NCBI GenBank assembly: GCA_965263105.1
Contig: CBDHGL010000003.1
Span: 4,216,001-4,280,000 of the forward strand
Direction of reading: 5' to 3'
Source of the DNA: JBCCTX01 sp965263105
GTDB lineage: Bacteria; Bacteroidota; Bacteroidia; J057
Length of the DNA stretch: 64,000 nucleotides
Positions 33,455-42,960 of the stretch are shown here, piece after piece. The notes beneath the pieces were generated by a model. The model was not told where the DNA came from and made no database searches. It worked only from the letters and a program-made list of their open reading frames with translations. Each line of letters starts with the position of its first letter. The stretch's first letter is position 1. Both the position numbers and the translations under genes were made by a program.

Positions 33455-33844
33455 TTATTCCCCTACAATAGCCGTAGCCTCTATTTCCACAATCAGGCGA
33501 TCATCAATCAAGCCACATACTTCTACCATCGAACAGGCGGGCTTTATTTCACTGAAGACTTCTCCATGCGCTCGGCCGATATCCTCCCATAGGATGATAT
33601 TGGTGGTAAAAATTCGAGTCCTAACAACATCTTCCAAACTTGCTCCTGCGTCTTTGAGGCTTTGTTCTATTTTTAGTAGGACATACTGGGTTTGTTCATA
33701 GGCCAAGCCTGGAAAAAGAATTTCATCTCCATCTGTTGCTGTGGTCCCGGCTACTTCAATAATATTGCCCATTCTTACAGCCCTTGAATAACCTACCTGG
33801 TCTTCCCATACAGTTCCCGTACCAATATTTAATCGTTTTTTCAT
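33455..33844 (-). CDS. RidA/YjgF-family protein
   Basis: 129 residues. RidA-type proteins hydrolyse reactive imine/enamine intermediates. Features are GYSRAVRMGNIIEVAGTTAT, the conserved Arg in DVVRTRIFTTNI, and the C-terminal MVEVCGLIDDRLIVEIEATA. The length and the Arg fit the superfamily, but it belongs to one of the divergent Rid subgroups, so deaminase activity is not certain. It is divergently transcribed from the DUF5675 gene. Confidence 0.88.
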   Translation of the reverse strand: MKKRLNIGTGTVWEDQVGYSRAVRMGNIIEVAGTTATDGDEILFPGLAYEQTQYVLLKIEQSLKDAGASLEDVVRTRIFTTNIILWEDIGRAHGEVFSEIKPACSMVEVCGLIDDRLIVEIEATAIVGE

Positions 33845-33938
33845 GAAATTGGATCATTTTTGCTTGATGTTATTGGAATCGGATAGTAATTTAAAGAATT
33901 GAAATAAATACTTAATAATCTGGGAGGATAGCATATTC

Positions 33939-34598
33939 ATGAGGTTCAACAAAATGTTTCGGTTTATTTTCCGCAGAGGAGAAGAGCTATTTGAAGAGGA
34001 AGTTCTGGAGAATGGGCATGACTCTGAGCGACTGCTGAGTATCGGAGAGGAGCTCCCTACCAATGGTAAGCATGAAAAGGAACCAGAAGAGCCCCCCATT
34101 TTTACCGACCTGATGCAAGTCGATTTGGTTCGATATAGCAAGGGAGCTTATGATATTTTGGGAAAACTTTATTTCAAGGGACATTTTCAGTGTTTTACGT
34201 TGGAGGGAAATCTGTTGGGCGAGGAGGAAGGTATTTTTCTTCCTGAAGGAGTATATGAGATAGTATTGAGGGAAGGGGGAGGAAAAAATGTAGCCTACGC
34301 CTTTAGGTACAAAAATATGCATCAGGGGATGCTGCAGATTTTAAGGGGGGAAGAATTTCCCTATGCTTATTTGCATGAAGGGAATACCTATACTGATAGG
34401 AGAGGTTCTATTCTATTGGGCAAAATTCCCCTTCATGAAAAGGACTTGGGCCGTAGAAGGGAACTTTGGTTTAGCAATGAATCCTATGCCCATGTATATC
34501 CAGAAATAGCTGGACACTTGCTGAATGGGGGAAAGGTTCAGTTGTGGATTAGAGAAGAGTTTCAGCCCTTACTGCCTAATTCCCGCAGAAGTGCATGA
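33939..34598 (+). CDS. DUF5675-family protein
   Basis: 219 residues. An acidic N-terminal stretch (about 1-60) precedes a DUF5675-like domain (about 65-210) with LVRYSKGAYDILGKLYF, FTLEGN, FLPEGVYEIVLREG and YTDRRGSILLG. Such domains are found in phage and bacterial genomes; their role is not established. The last four bases (ATGA) overlap the start of the TIGR02757 gene, so the two are translationally coupled. Confidence 0.75.
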   Translation: MRFNKMFRFIFRRGEELFEEEVLENGHDSERLLSIGEELPTNGKHEKEPEEPPIFTDLMQVDLVRYSKGAYDILGKLYFKGHFQCFTLEGNLLGEEEGIFLPEGVYEIVLREGGGKNVAYAFRYKNMHQGMLQILRGEEFPYAYLHEGNTYTDRRGSILLGKIPLHEKDLGRRRELWFSNESYAHVYPEIAGHLLNGGKVQLWIREEFQPLLPNSRRSA

Positions 34599-35371
34599 GA
34601 AAGGAAGAATCCATGTACGAGCTGCTCGAAGATCGATATGAGCGCTACAATACCCCCGATTTTATAGAAACAGATCCAATTTATATTCCTCATCAGTTTA
34701 CGGAAAAAGAGGACATCGAAATTGCGGGTTTTCTCACCGCACTAATTGCCTGGGGGAGGAGAAGTAGCATCCTCAAAAACGCCCAGTCTTTAATGGAGCG
34801 TATGGATTTCGCTCCGTATGATTTTATTCAAAATAGCCAAGATGAGGATAAGGAGAGCTTGCAAGGCTTTGTTCATCGGACTTTTAACGAAGTAGATTGT
34901 CTGGCGTTGGTGAATGCCTTGTCATGGGTGTACAGAGAGAAAGGCGGCTTGGAAGCCATCTTTAGTCAAGGGATACAGGCTCACTCGGAAAACGTACAGG
35001 GGGGAATTGTCTCTGCAAGAAAGCAGTTAATTTCTATTCCCCCTTTTCCCAAAAGAACGCATAAACACTTGGCAAATCCGATTCAAGGCTCTGCGGCAAA
35101 ACGAATTAACATGTTTTTGCGGTGGATGGTACGTCATGATTCCAATGGAGTCGATTTTGGCCTATGGAAGCAAATTTCTCCCAGACAATTAATTTGTCCC
35201 CTAGATGTACACACTGGCAATGTGGCTAGAAAACTAGGTTTACTCCAGCGCAAACAAAATGATTGGAAGGCTGCAGTAGAACTTACCGAGGCGCTGAGAG
35301 CTTATTGTCCTGAAGATCCCATTAAGTATGATTATAGCCTATTTGGACTAGGTGTGTTTGAGGGCTTTTGA
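34595..35371 (+). CDS. TIGR02757 family protein (DUF2400)
   Basis: 258 residues matching the conserved Bacteroidota family TIGR02757. Recognisable segments are EDIEIAGFLTALIAWGRR, FVHRTFNEVD, KRINMFLRWMVR and CPLDVHTGNVARKLGLL, with the C-terminal ..YCPEDPIKYDYSLFGLG. The helical layout with VHTG resembles HhH-type DNA-repair glycosylases, but activity is unknown. It overlaps the DUF5675 gene by four bases. Confidence 0.9.
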   Translation: MRKEESMYELLEDRYERYNTPDFIETDPIYIPHQFTEKEDIEIAGFLTALIAWGRRSSILKNAQSLMERMDFAPYDFIQNSQDEDKESLQGFVHRTFNEVDCLALVNALSWVYREKGGLEAIFSQGIQAHSENVQGGIVSARKQLISIPPFPKRTHKHLANPIQGSAAKRINMFLRWMVRHDSNGVDFGLWKQISPRQLICPLDVHTGNVARKLGLLQRKQNDWKAAVELTEALRAYCPEDPIKYDYSLFGLGVFEGF

Positions 35372-35379
35372 AGGACCCT

Positions 35380-38043
35380 TTAGCGTTTAACAAACAAGGT
35401 CTTACCCAATGGGTTTTTCCCTTGTACTTGCAATACATATATACCAGAGGTCAAACCCTCAAGGGGGAGTTGGAGTTGTGTGGAGGGAAAAATGGTTCTT
35501 TCCTGAATTAACTTTCCTTGTATAGACCAAACCTGAATATGATGGAATAACTCCTCGCTTTCCACCAATATAGCGGTAGAAGCAGGATTAGGATATATCT
35601 GGAAAACGGGCTTAATAGGATCCTCCCGGGAAATCAATTTATCAATCATAACACAGTATTCCTCAACTTCTCCGTTGACAAATTCTCCGCAGAGTGGGGG
35701 AGGATCTAGGTAACGCATGGCTATCCGCATGCGTGTCTGGCCTGGGATGGCTGTAAGGGGGATGAGCAGGCTATCTATTACTGGGCCCAAAAAATTCTCC
35801 CTCGGCTGAAAAACGGCTTCTCCTGGTTCTTCAAAGGATCCATTCTGATTTAAATCTATCCATATCCGCCAGGCTTGCCGAAACGCAGCCTGGGAAAAGC
35901 CCGGAACCAAGCGAATAGGGATGGCTTTCCCAGGAATAAGTAGGACAGAGAGGGAATCAAAAAAACTTCCCAAGCCGCCATTGTCTCCACTTCCAAAGAA
36001 AGTGCCATCTATGCTTACACTGTCGATCCATTCTGTATCTGATCCAGCAATAGACCGGGTATTCCCTTTCAGTCCGCAGTAAGGCCCTTCCACACAAATC
36101 CCACATCCCAGGCTTCTGAAAGTATAGGTAGCCGTATCTATTGCTGTCCCGGAGCAGAAGCTAGCTAAACGAAGGGAGTAATCTGTGCAGGGTTCTAGCT
36201 CATTCAGGATTAATAGGGTATCTGAAACAATTTGCTGCTTTCTCAAAAGGCTATCTTCAGGCCTTAACTCTACCCAGTAACTATCTGCGGCAAATACCGC
36301 ATTCCAGCGAATTTCCGCTAAGCCAAGGTCTTCTTGAAGAATATCTGTTATAATTGGTGCTTCACAACAGCCCTGTGTCGTTACAAATTTGGACTCTGTA
36401 TAAGTACTGGAATCCTCTGAACATAAGCTCCTGACTTGAATTTCATAAGTCGTACATGCTTGCAACTGGGTGAGTAGAATAGCTAGGGAAGAGCTTTGGA
36501 TAGAATCCCAGGTAATCACTCCTTCTTCTCGGATGCGAATTCTGTAAAGCGTATTTTCTGCTCCTTTCCAACTGAGAAAAATAGAGCTATCCGTGAGGTT
36601 TCCCGCTTCCACAAAATAGGGTTGAGGGCAACTGGATAAACTATCAGAAAGTGATAAAACCCCTAAAACTGCCTGATGTAGGTTTAGCCTTCCTGCCGAA
36701 GCAGTTATATCAGTTAGGGCTGCCAAGCTATCAACTGAAGAGAGGAGTATTTCCCGAAAGACTCGCGCATATTCTTCAGGATTATTTTTGTACTGTGCCA
36801 AAAGAGGGGATGGTGCTGCACTTAGCATTAGGGCCATTGCGCCCGCTACATGGGGAGTAGCCATGGAGGTTCCGGTCAATAGGCTATAGCCCTGCCCTAA
36901 ACCCGTACTTAAGATCGAATCTCCCGGAGCCGCAATATCCACATGAGTTTTGCCATATGCACGAGGAGACCTTTGGTCATTTTTTCCAGTGCTTGTTACG
37001 GAGATCAGATAAGGACTTGGACAGTTACTAGGCACATCAGGCTGTTCATCTATGTTAACGTTGGAATTGGGAGTCGCCACCATGTTCATGATTCCCAAGG
37101 CCCCTAGAGAATCATACAAGGCACACCAGATGGGATGGTCCTCAGGATCACTTTGAACCCCAAATGCGGTATTTGTAGCTACAATAAAGGCTCCCCGATC
37201 TCCCTGGCTTTCATTGTATTGCTTGCGGAGGTCGTAGACATAACTGTAGGCGGCGATGACGTCTGACTCCGCCTTCAGCAAGGTTGCACCGGGCTGGAAG
37301 CCGAGAACGGGAAGGATTTGGCTTTGCCAGGTGATACCTGAAACTCCAATCTCATTATTAGCCCTGGCAGATACTATGCCCGAGATATGTGTCCCATGGA
37401 TATCAATGGGCAAGTCCCCTGTATGGGTGACGGCATTCCAGCCCAGATAATCGTCAATGTATCCATTTTGATCATCATCGATCCCATTATTAGGTATTTC
37501 TTGAGTATTCCGCCTCCAATTGATATCTGGATGAGCCAGGTTAAACCCCTCATCAATAACGGCCACAACCAGGGTATCCCCATGGCTACTGATCCCTCCC
37601 GTCGTGATTTCCCACGCTTCTGGGGCATCTACATCCGCATCAGGCGTTCCACTGGTTTGCCCTGTATTATGGAGATTCCATTGACGCTGGAACAGGGTAT
37701 CATTAGGGAAGAGATTAACAGATCTATGGGTAGTAAGGTAGTGATTGGTTTGGGCAATTTTTATTTCCTCTTTTGCCATAAGGCGTAGACAAGCACTTTC
37801 CAAGGATTCTTGGCGGATATTGCTTAATTTAAAAAGATGAATATTTAACTGGGGAGAAAGCACTCGCTGATGGACCAGGGTATATTCCTCAGAAAGTCCT
37901 TGAATGAGCTCATCAGGAGAGTCATTATGAGCTAACATCAAGATGAGTTCATCCGTTACACACTCTGGAGATTGACCCAAAAGTGGATGAAGAATTATCA
38001 AAAAATTCAGAATGAAGCTAATACAAAAGTGATTTTTGTTCAT
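35380..38043 (-). CDS. Secreted subtilisin-like (S8) protease with T9SS sorting domain
   Basis: 887 residues from the ATG for MNKNHFCISFILNF; signal peptide ending LLGQ. A propeptide-like region is followed by the peptidase S8 domain with the triad Asp164 (VAVIDEGF), His216 (DIHGTHISGIV) and Ser393 (GTSMATPHVAGA). Next come two fibronectin type III-like repeats (about 460-640, each ending CT.YE/YSLR), a GEVED-like domain (FRQAWRIWIDLNQNGSFEEP and MRIAMRY) and a T9SS sorting domain from IYPNPAS to the C-terminus. It probably degrades protein outside the cell. Convergent with the TIGR02757 gene with nine bases between. Confidence 0.93.
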   Translation of the reverse strand: MNKNHFCISFILNFLIILHPLLGQSPECVTDELILMLAHNDSPDELIQGLSEEYTLVHQRVLSPQLNIHLFKLSNIRQESLESACLRLMAKEEIKIAQTNHYLTTHRSVNLFPNDTLFQRQWNLHNTGQTSGTPDADVDAPEAWEITTGGISSHGDTLVVAVIDEGFNLAHPDINWRRNTQEIPNNGIDDDQNGYIDDYLGWNAVTHTGDLPIDIHGTHISGIVSARANNEIGVSGITWQSQILPVLGFQPGATLLKAESDVIAAYSYVYDLRKQYNESQGDRGAFIVATNTAFGVQSDPEDHPIWCALYDSLGALGIMNMVATPNSNVNIDEQPDVPSNCPSPYLISVTSTGKNDQRSPRAYGKTHVDIAAPGDSILSTGLGQGYSLLTGTSMATPHVAGAMALMLSAAPSPLLAQYKNNPEEYARVFREILLSSVDSLAALTDITASAGRLNLHQAVLGVLSLSDSLSSCPQPYFVEAGNLTDSSIFLSWKGAENTLYRIRIREEGVITWDSIQSSSLAILLTQLQACTTYEIQVRSLCSEDSSTYTESKFVTTQGCCEAPIITDILQEDLGLAEIRWNAVFAADSYWVELRPEDSLLRKQQIVSDTLLILNELEPCTDYSLRLASFCSGTAIDTATYTFRSLGCGICVEGPYCGLKGNTRSIAGSDTEWIDSVSIDGTFFGSGDNGGLGSFFDSLSVLLIPGKAIPIRLVPGFSQAAFRQAWRIWIDLNQNGSFEEPGEAVFQPRENFLGPVIDSLLIPLTAIPGQTRMRIAMRYLDPPPLCGEFVNGEVEEYCVMIDKLISREDPIKPVFQIYPNPASTAILVESEELFHHIQVWSIQGKLIQERTIFPSTQLQLPLEGLTSGIYVLQVQGKNPLGKTLFVKR

Positions 38044-38147
38044 ATTCAGAGTAAAAATCAATTTTACCTAATAGTATAATATGCTACATTTATCCCCGTA
38101 CTGAATAAAATGATCCATCGAACGAGTTAATTGAATTACACTACGTG

Positions 38148-38816
38148 ATGAAATCCAATAATCGGTCCAAGATACTCATATGGTTTATGGGGATATGTTT
38201 GATCCCTCAAATGGGTATAGCCCAAAAAGTTGAACACTTGGGTTGGCAAGTTAATACACCCTTCGATGAAAGGGAACCCATTCTATCTCCTGATGGAAAA
38301 ACCTTATACTTCTGGAGGCGACTTTCACCGGATAATACGGCGGGTATCAACGACCACGGAGATATTTGGTATAGCATGCAGTTTGGCTCTTCTGGCCAGT
38401 GGGCTCCAGCCCAACGCATGGGGATTCCCCTAAACAGTCCAGGCCATGACTTTATCTGGCAGGTTAGTCCCTCTCATGATACCCTCTGGATGACCCAACT
38501 GGGGCAGGGGAGGCGGGGACCAGGGATGGCCTTTGCAACTCGCAGTAGGTATGGAGGCTGGAACCGTCCAGAACAAGTTACTATTGAAGGCCTGGTTAGT
38601 ATGGGAAATTGTAAGGACTATTTCCTGACCCCTGATAAGATTCTTTTGCTTCCTAACCAGGGCCCTGATACACATGGTGCTTCCGATATTTATGTGTCCT
38701 TTCCATTGGGACCTAAACAATGGTCCAGGCCTATGAACCTGGGGCCTGTGGTCAATTCCTTTGGGGATGAAGATGCTCCCTTTCTAAGTAAGGATGGGAA
38801 AGACGCTATTTTTTAA
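38148..38816 (+). CDS. PD40-repeat surface protein, N-terminal fragment (frameshifted)
   Basis: Start at the ATG for MKSNNRSKILIWFMG (the frame also opens at GTG 38145); signal peptide ending MGIAQ. WD40-like PD40 beta-propeller repeats follow (DEREPILSPDGKTLYFWRR, DIYVSFPLGPKQWSRPMNLG). The frame ends SKDGKDAIF just where the repeat needs SKDGKTLFFNS, which is present in the other frame. One extra A in the AAA at 38799-38801 explains it. The full protein would be about 1,080 residues, 38148-41394. Confidence 0.85.
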   Translation: MKSNNRSKILIWFMGICLIPQMGIAQKVEHLGWQVNTPFDEREPILSPDGKTLYFWRRLSPDNTAGINDHGDIWYSMQFGSSGQWAPAQRMGIPLNSPGHDFIWQVSPSHDTLWMTQLGQGRRGPGMAFATRSRYGGWNRPEQVTIEGLVSMGNCKDYFLTPDKILLLPNQGPDTHGASDIYVSFPLGPKQWSRPMNLGPVVNSFGDEDAPFLSKDGKDAIF

Positions 38817-41394
38817 TAGCAATGGCCATGGAGGCTATGGGGATCACGATATTTTCATGAGTCAACGTTTGGACGATAGCTGGACCAATTGGTCAGAACC
38901 CGTAAATGTAGGTGAGCCCATTAATTCTCCAGGCTACGACTTTGACTTTCGACTTTCTCCGGATAGGATGTACGCCTATTGGGCTTCTGAAAACGGGACG
39001 AATGGCTATGGAGATATCTTCCGACTTAGACTAAATAGCTGTGAGGCAAATGTATATCCCGAGGATGAACGAACCCTTTGTGAAGGAGATACCTTGGTCT
39101 TGCAGGCGGGCTTTTCCTTTTTTCCCGGAACAGAATATCAATGGTATAAAAACGGAAGTCCTATCCCTGGAGCCATATATCGGGAATTACCGGTAGCAGA
39201 GTCAGGTTCTTATTCCTTTGAAAAGAAAATGGGCGTTTGTGAATCCCGTTCCCCAGCCAGACAAGTAAGGTTTCGCACCGTTCCCGAAATCTCCCTATCC
39301 ACTCCAGCTGAGTTTTTGTGCGAAGGAGACTCTATTTTACTCTGGTCAGGGAGGCAGGACAATTTTTCTTACCAATGGAAAATGAATGGCCTCGATATCT
39401 ACGGGTCAAATCTTCCAGGACATTGGGCTACGGGGCCGGGATCCTACTCGGTACTAATGTCCGATGGAGAATGTACCTTTGAATCCGATCCTATCAACAT
39501 GGAGCAGATTCCCACGCCTGAGATTTTTCTTTCAGGAGATATTTTGCCCACTTCGGCATCCTCCCTCCCTAAATGGTTGTGGACCAACAATGCCCCCTAT
39601 CAAAAAGGTGAAACCAGTATTCATGCCATAGATGCAGATGCCCAAGGCAATACCTTTGTCCTGTATCTAAGGCAGGAGAATGGAAATACCTACGAGGATT
39701 TACTTAAGTTCTATTCCGAAGGACCGGTCAGTTTTCAGGAACCTATTTCCAATCAAGTACGTTCTGGTCCTCGCTTTTTATCGGTCGACAACCGAGGAAA
39801 CGCCATTGTGGCTCGGGGCTATCCCTATTTGAGTAAATATTCCCCTCAAGGCAAGACGATATGGGAGATCCCTGAGGATGTCGGACAACTATGCGGATTG
39901 GGAACGGATGCAGTAGGGAATATCTACACCTATGGCAAATACCAGAAACCCATTAAACTGGGAGATGAAGCAATAGTTCCTGCCAGTAGAGGCAGTGTCT
40001 ATCTGGCCAAACACAGTCCAGAAGGAGAATTGATTTGGCTTAAGAACTATCCAGTAGATGGGGCTGTACCCCCCTTCGGAAATGCCCTCCATGTCGATAA
40101 GTGGGGAAATGTCTATATAGCCGGTTCCTTTAATGGCGTGGCCAATTTCAGAGAATCCGTTTTGAAGGCCCCTTTACGGGGAGAAAGTTATTTCCTAGCC
40201 AAGTTTGATACCAAAGGCGTTTTCCACTGGGCAAAGGCCACCACCGTATCAGATAATCCAGGAAATACACAAGATTTTTTTGCAGACCAACAGGGAAAGA
40301 GCTACTTACTCTTGGGGGAAAAGCTTTATTCCTATTCTCCTGAAGGGAATTCCCGTTATGAGTTTTCATTATCCTATTCTTATCCCCCCAACCGCATACA
40401 AATGGTCGCTGAAAATGACCAGGTTTACCTGATGGGCTTTGTCGAAAAAGAGAGAATGTATTTTGTCAATATGGTCAGCACACAGGGACGCATGTTTTCA
40501 CTCTGGGAAGGAGGTAAAGGCGAAAAGGGCTATCCGAATCAGCATGCTATGGGGATTTCTCCCAAACAGGAAGTCCTGGTTGCTGGGCTCTCATCTGGGA
40601 GTAATTTTCCTTCCGCACCCCTAAACCCTATTAGGAATTCCCGTTTTTTCACCTCCAAATTTGGTAGGCCTAAGGTAAGGCCTGTGAATAAGTCCCTTTC
40701 TCTTTGTGATGTATCTCCTATTTATCTATTGGCAGGAGAAATTAGGGGGGTCCAATACCAATGGTTGAAGGATGGAAACCCTATTGAATTGGGTAGGTCC
40801 AATTTGCTGGAGGTAAATGAACCTGGAAATTATCAAGTGCGAATATTGGGGGGAAGCTGTGAGAATATTTCAAGTATACAGCAAGTGGTCTCTGATTGCG
40901 ATCAGCCGGTCTTTATACCTACCGAGCCAAGCCCGGTAGTAACGATGGTTCAAGAAGATTCCCGTGTAGAGCCTGAACCTGTAGCAAATCCCTTTGAGAA
41001 GGATGTGCCAGAGCTTGAACGATCCGATGTGGGTAAACCCATAGCTTTAAATACGCGGGCGGTAATACCTCAAGGACATGTGTTGGTTAAGAATGCAACG
41101 GTAAAAATTTCCCTTTGGGATTCTGAGTTATTCGATCGGGATACCGTTTCATTAAATATTAATGGAGAATGGGTGTTGGAAGATTATTGTTTGCTGCCAG
41201 AGAAAAAGGAATTGACCTATACCTTTGACAAGTCGAATCCCCATAACTTCATCATCCTGTACGCAAAGAATTTGGGAACCAAGCCCCCTAATACGGCTTC
41301 TATGACCATAGATGATGGCATCAGGAGGAGAACGGTTCAACTTCGGTCTACCCTCAAAGACTGCGGGACCTTGGAGATACGATTAAATGAATAG
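38794..41394 (+). CDS. PD40-repeat surface protein, C-terminal fragment
   Basis: Continuation of 38148-38816. It completes the PD40 propeller (GKTLFFNSNGHGGYGDHDIF, FDFRLSPDRMYAYWASE), then has two Ig-like modules each beginning LCEGD (about 90-225), a second propeller-like region with TDAVGNIYTYGKY and DKWGNVYIAGSF motifs, another Ig-like segment, and a C-terminal domain with KISLWDSELFDRDTVSLNIN, LYAKNLGTKPPNTA and RSTLKDCGTLEIRL that is common in secreted Bacteroidota proteins. The ATG at 38794 is a chance codon at the shift. Probably cell-surface; ligand unknown. Confidence 0.85.
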   Translation: MGKTLFFNSNGHGGYGDHDIFMSQRLDDSWTNWSEPVNVGEPINSPGYDFDFRLSPDRMYAYWASENGTNGYGDIFRLRLNSCEANVYPEDERTLCEGDTLVLQAGFSFFPGTEYQWYKNGSPIPGAIYRELPVAESGSYSFEKKMGVCESRSPARQVRFRTVPEISLSTPAEFLCEGDSILLWSGRQDNFSYQWKMNGLDIYGSNLPGHWATGPGSYSVLMSDGECTFESDPINMEQIPTPEIFLSGDILPTSASSLPKWLWTNNAPYQKGETSIHAIDADAQGNTFVLYLRQENGNTYEDLLKFYSEGPVSFQEPISNQVRSGPRFLSVDNRGNAIVARGYPYLSKYSPQGKTIWEIPEDVGQLCGLGTDAVGNIYTYGKYQKPIKLGDEAIVPASRGSVYLAKHSPEGELIWLKNYPVDGAVPPFGNALHVDKWGNVYIAGSFNGVANFRESVLKAPLRGESYFLAKFDTKGVFHWAKATTVSDNPGNTQDFFADQQGKSYLLLGEKLYSYSPEGNSRYEFSLSYSYPPNRIQMVAENDQVYLMGFVEKERMYFVNMVSTQGRMFSLWEGGKGEKGYPNQHAMGISPKQEVLVAGLSSGSNFPSAPLNPIRNSRFFTSKFGRPKVRPVNKSLSLCDVSPIYLLAGEIRGVQYQWLKDGNPIELGRSNLLEVNEPGNYQVRILGGSCENISSIQQVVSDCDQPVFIPTEPSPVVTMVQEDSRVEPEPVANPFEKDVPELERSDVGKPIALNTRAVIPQGHVLVKNATVKISLWDSELFDRDTVSLNINGEWVLEDYCLLPEKKELTYTFDKSNPHNFIILYAKNLGTKPPNTASMTIDDGIRRRTVQLRSTLKDCGTLEIRLNE

Positions 41395-41399
41395 AAATA

Positions 41400-41423
41400 G
41401 AGCTGCCTGGAAACAGGCAGCTC
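41400..41423. terminator. Hairpin between convergent genes
   Basis: Perfect 10-bp stem GAGCTGCCTG / CAGGCAGCTC with a GAAA loop, six bases after the PD40 gene stop and facing the fasciclin gene. It lacks a long T run but is well placed as a bidirectional terminator. Confidence 0.6.
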
Positions 41424-41488
41424 AACTCTCCTATCTTTGAGACCTAAAGATAGATTCACCCACACTATCCTTACCCTTCATAGCTTAC

Positions 41489-42055
41489 TTACTCGGGAAG
41501 TATCACCCGGTCAATAATGTGTACGACTCCATTTACCGCGCGCTTATTCGCTCCTACCACCACTGCATCATTTACTTTCACCGCATTTTCTCCCACGGTA
41601 ACCGCTATGGTACTTCCTTCTACTGAGGCAACCTTTCCGGAACGGAGGTCATTTGCTTCTATTCTACCAGGCACCACATGATAGGTGAGAATTTTAACCA
41701 AGTCTGCTTTATTTTCAGGTTTTAATAAGCTTTCTACCGTCCCATCAGGAAGGGCTGCGAAGGCACTATTGGTTGGAGCAAAGAGGGTGAAGGGGCCTTT
41801 TCCTTGAAGGGTCTCTACAAGCCCTGCAGCTTTGACGGCAGCTACCAGGGTAGATAGGTCGTGATTAGAGGCTGCCAATTGTACCAAATCTCTCTCTCCT
41901 CTTTTATAGGTCCTTGGCGTTCTGTCTACCTTGGCCTCTCTGTAAACGGCATTGTGGACATTGTGGGAAGATTGAGAACTACATTGGGCGTTTAGGCCAT
42001 TGGAAAAACCTAAGAACGCAACTACCGCAACGAAACACACTGTTAAATTCTTCAT
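41489..42055 (-). CDS. Secreted fasciclin (FAS1) domain protein
   Basis: 188 residues; signal peptide ending GLNAQ, a short basic linker, then one FAS1 domain (about 55-188) with NHDLSTLVAAVKAAGLVETL, GPFTLFAPTNSAFAALP, ILTYHVVPG and VNGVVHIIDRVILP. FAS1 domains mediate adhesion or protein contacts. It lies downstream of an ECF sigma/anti-sigma pair, an arrangement often seen in Bacteroidota and other phyla, suggesting it is controlled by that sigma factor. Confidence 0.93.
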   Translation of the reverse strand: MKNLTVCFVAVVAFLGFSNGLNAQCSSQSSHNVHNAVYREAKVDRTPRTYKRGERDLVQLAASNHDLSTLVAAVKAAGLVETLQGKGPFTLFAPTNSAFAALPDGTVESLLKPENKADLVKILTYHVVPGRIEANDLRSGKVASVEGSTIAVTVGENAVKVNDAVVVGANKRAVNGVVHIIDRVILPE

Positions 42056-42151
42056 TTTTGTTTAGTTTTTTAGGTTAAAAATGAGACAAAAACATGAAGA
42101 ATACGAAGTGAGTCCGTAGTTTAGATTTATTTGTTTAACTTTTTTTGAAAT

Positions 42152-42958
42152 TTATCCAACAGGCATCTCTCCGATCACATACATGCGATCCAGATTGGGT
42201 AGGGGACTTCCTCCTGTTTCTTCCAGGGTTACGGCAAAGGCCTGGACATCTAAGTCCATGGGGCGAAGTCGTTGAATTTCGGAGTGGAAGTCAAAAATGC
42301 CGGCATCTAAGGAGACCCCCTCTACAATAGCCCATAGTTGATATTGGTGGCCTTCTGGGGGTTCTGGGAGATTTTCGATATGAATAAAAACTTCTCGGGA
42401 ATCGGGGTTCATAAATACCATGGCCTTGAAGTCAGGATCGGCCTCCAGACCGTTTAGGGGAACTCGAATGTGTTGCTCATTTTCCAGGAAAGCTTGGCGG
42501 TTTTCCACCACCAATGGGATATTTTTGCTTACCTGGTATTGTTGAGCTAAGTAGGAGTCATTTGACTCCAGCACTTCCACTCGGTTTTGTAAGCGGCTAT
42601 TTTCCTGAAATAAATACAGGTTTATTCCCATACTAGCCACAAAAAAGACGAGGGAAGCAGCGAGCATATAGCTTATCCAGGAGCGACTAGAAGCCTTATT
42701 TTCCGTGTTTTTAGTAAGCGGAATGGGAGAACCTTTTGTTGTTTCCTTTTGGGACCATATCTTGTCCAAAGAAGGGGGCTTGGGGCCTGAAGCAAGGGGG
42801 GCATAGCTTTGTATAGCAGAACGAATCTCTTCTATTTCCCGCTGAATTTCCGCATGTTCAAGGGCCAAGGCATCCACCTCCTGCATCTCCTTTTCAGAGA
42901 GCATTCCTTGGACATATGCTTCTAACTGTCCCGATTCTATGTAGGCTTGCAAATCCAC
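42152..42958 (-). CDS. RskA-like anti-sigma factor
   Basis: 268 residues, GTG start two bases after the sigma gene. The cytoplasmic N-terminal helix bundle (YIESGQLEAYVQGMLSEKEM, with an HAEIQREIEEI segment) would bind the sigma factor. A single membrane helix (about 97-115, MLAASLVFFVASMGINLYLF) leads to a short coiled coil and the anti-sigma-K (RskA) periplasmic domain, with FMNPDSREVFIHIENLPEPP and YQLWAIVEG. A signal outside would lead to regulated proteolysis and release of the sigma factor. Confidence 0.9.
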   Translation of the reverse strand: MDLQAYIESGQLEAYVQGMLSEKEMQEVDALALEHAEIQREIEEIRSAIQSYAPLASGPKPPSLDKIWSQKETTKGSPIPLTKNTENKASSRSWISYMLAASLVFFVASMGINLYLFQENSRLQNRVEVLESNDSYLAQQYQVSKNIPLVVENRQAFLENEQHIRVPLNGLEADPDFKAMVFMNPDSREVFIHIENLPEPPEGHQYQLWAIVEGVSLDAGIFDFHSEIQRLRPMDLDVQAFAVTLEETGGSPLPNLDRMYVIGEMPVG

Positions 42959-42960
42959 GT

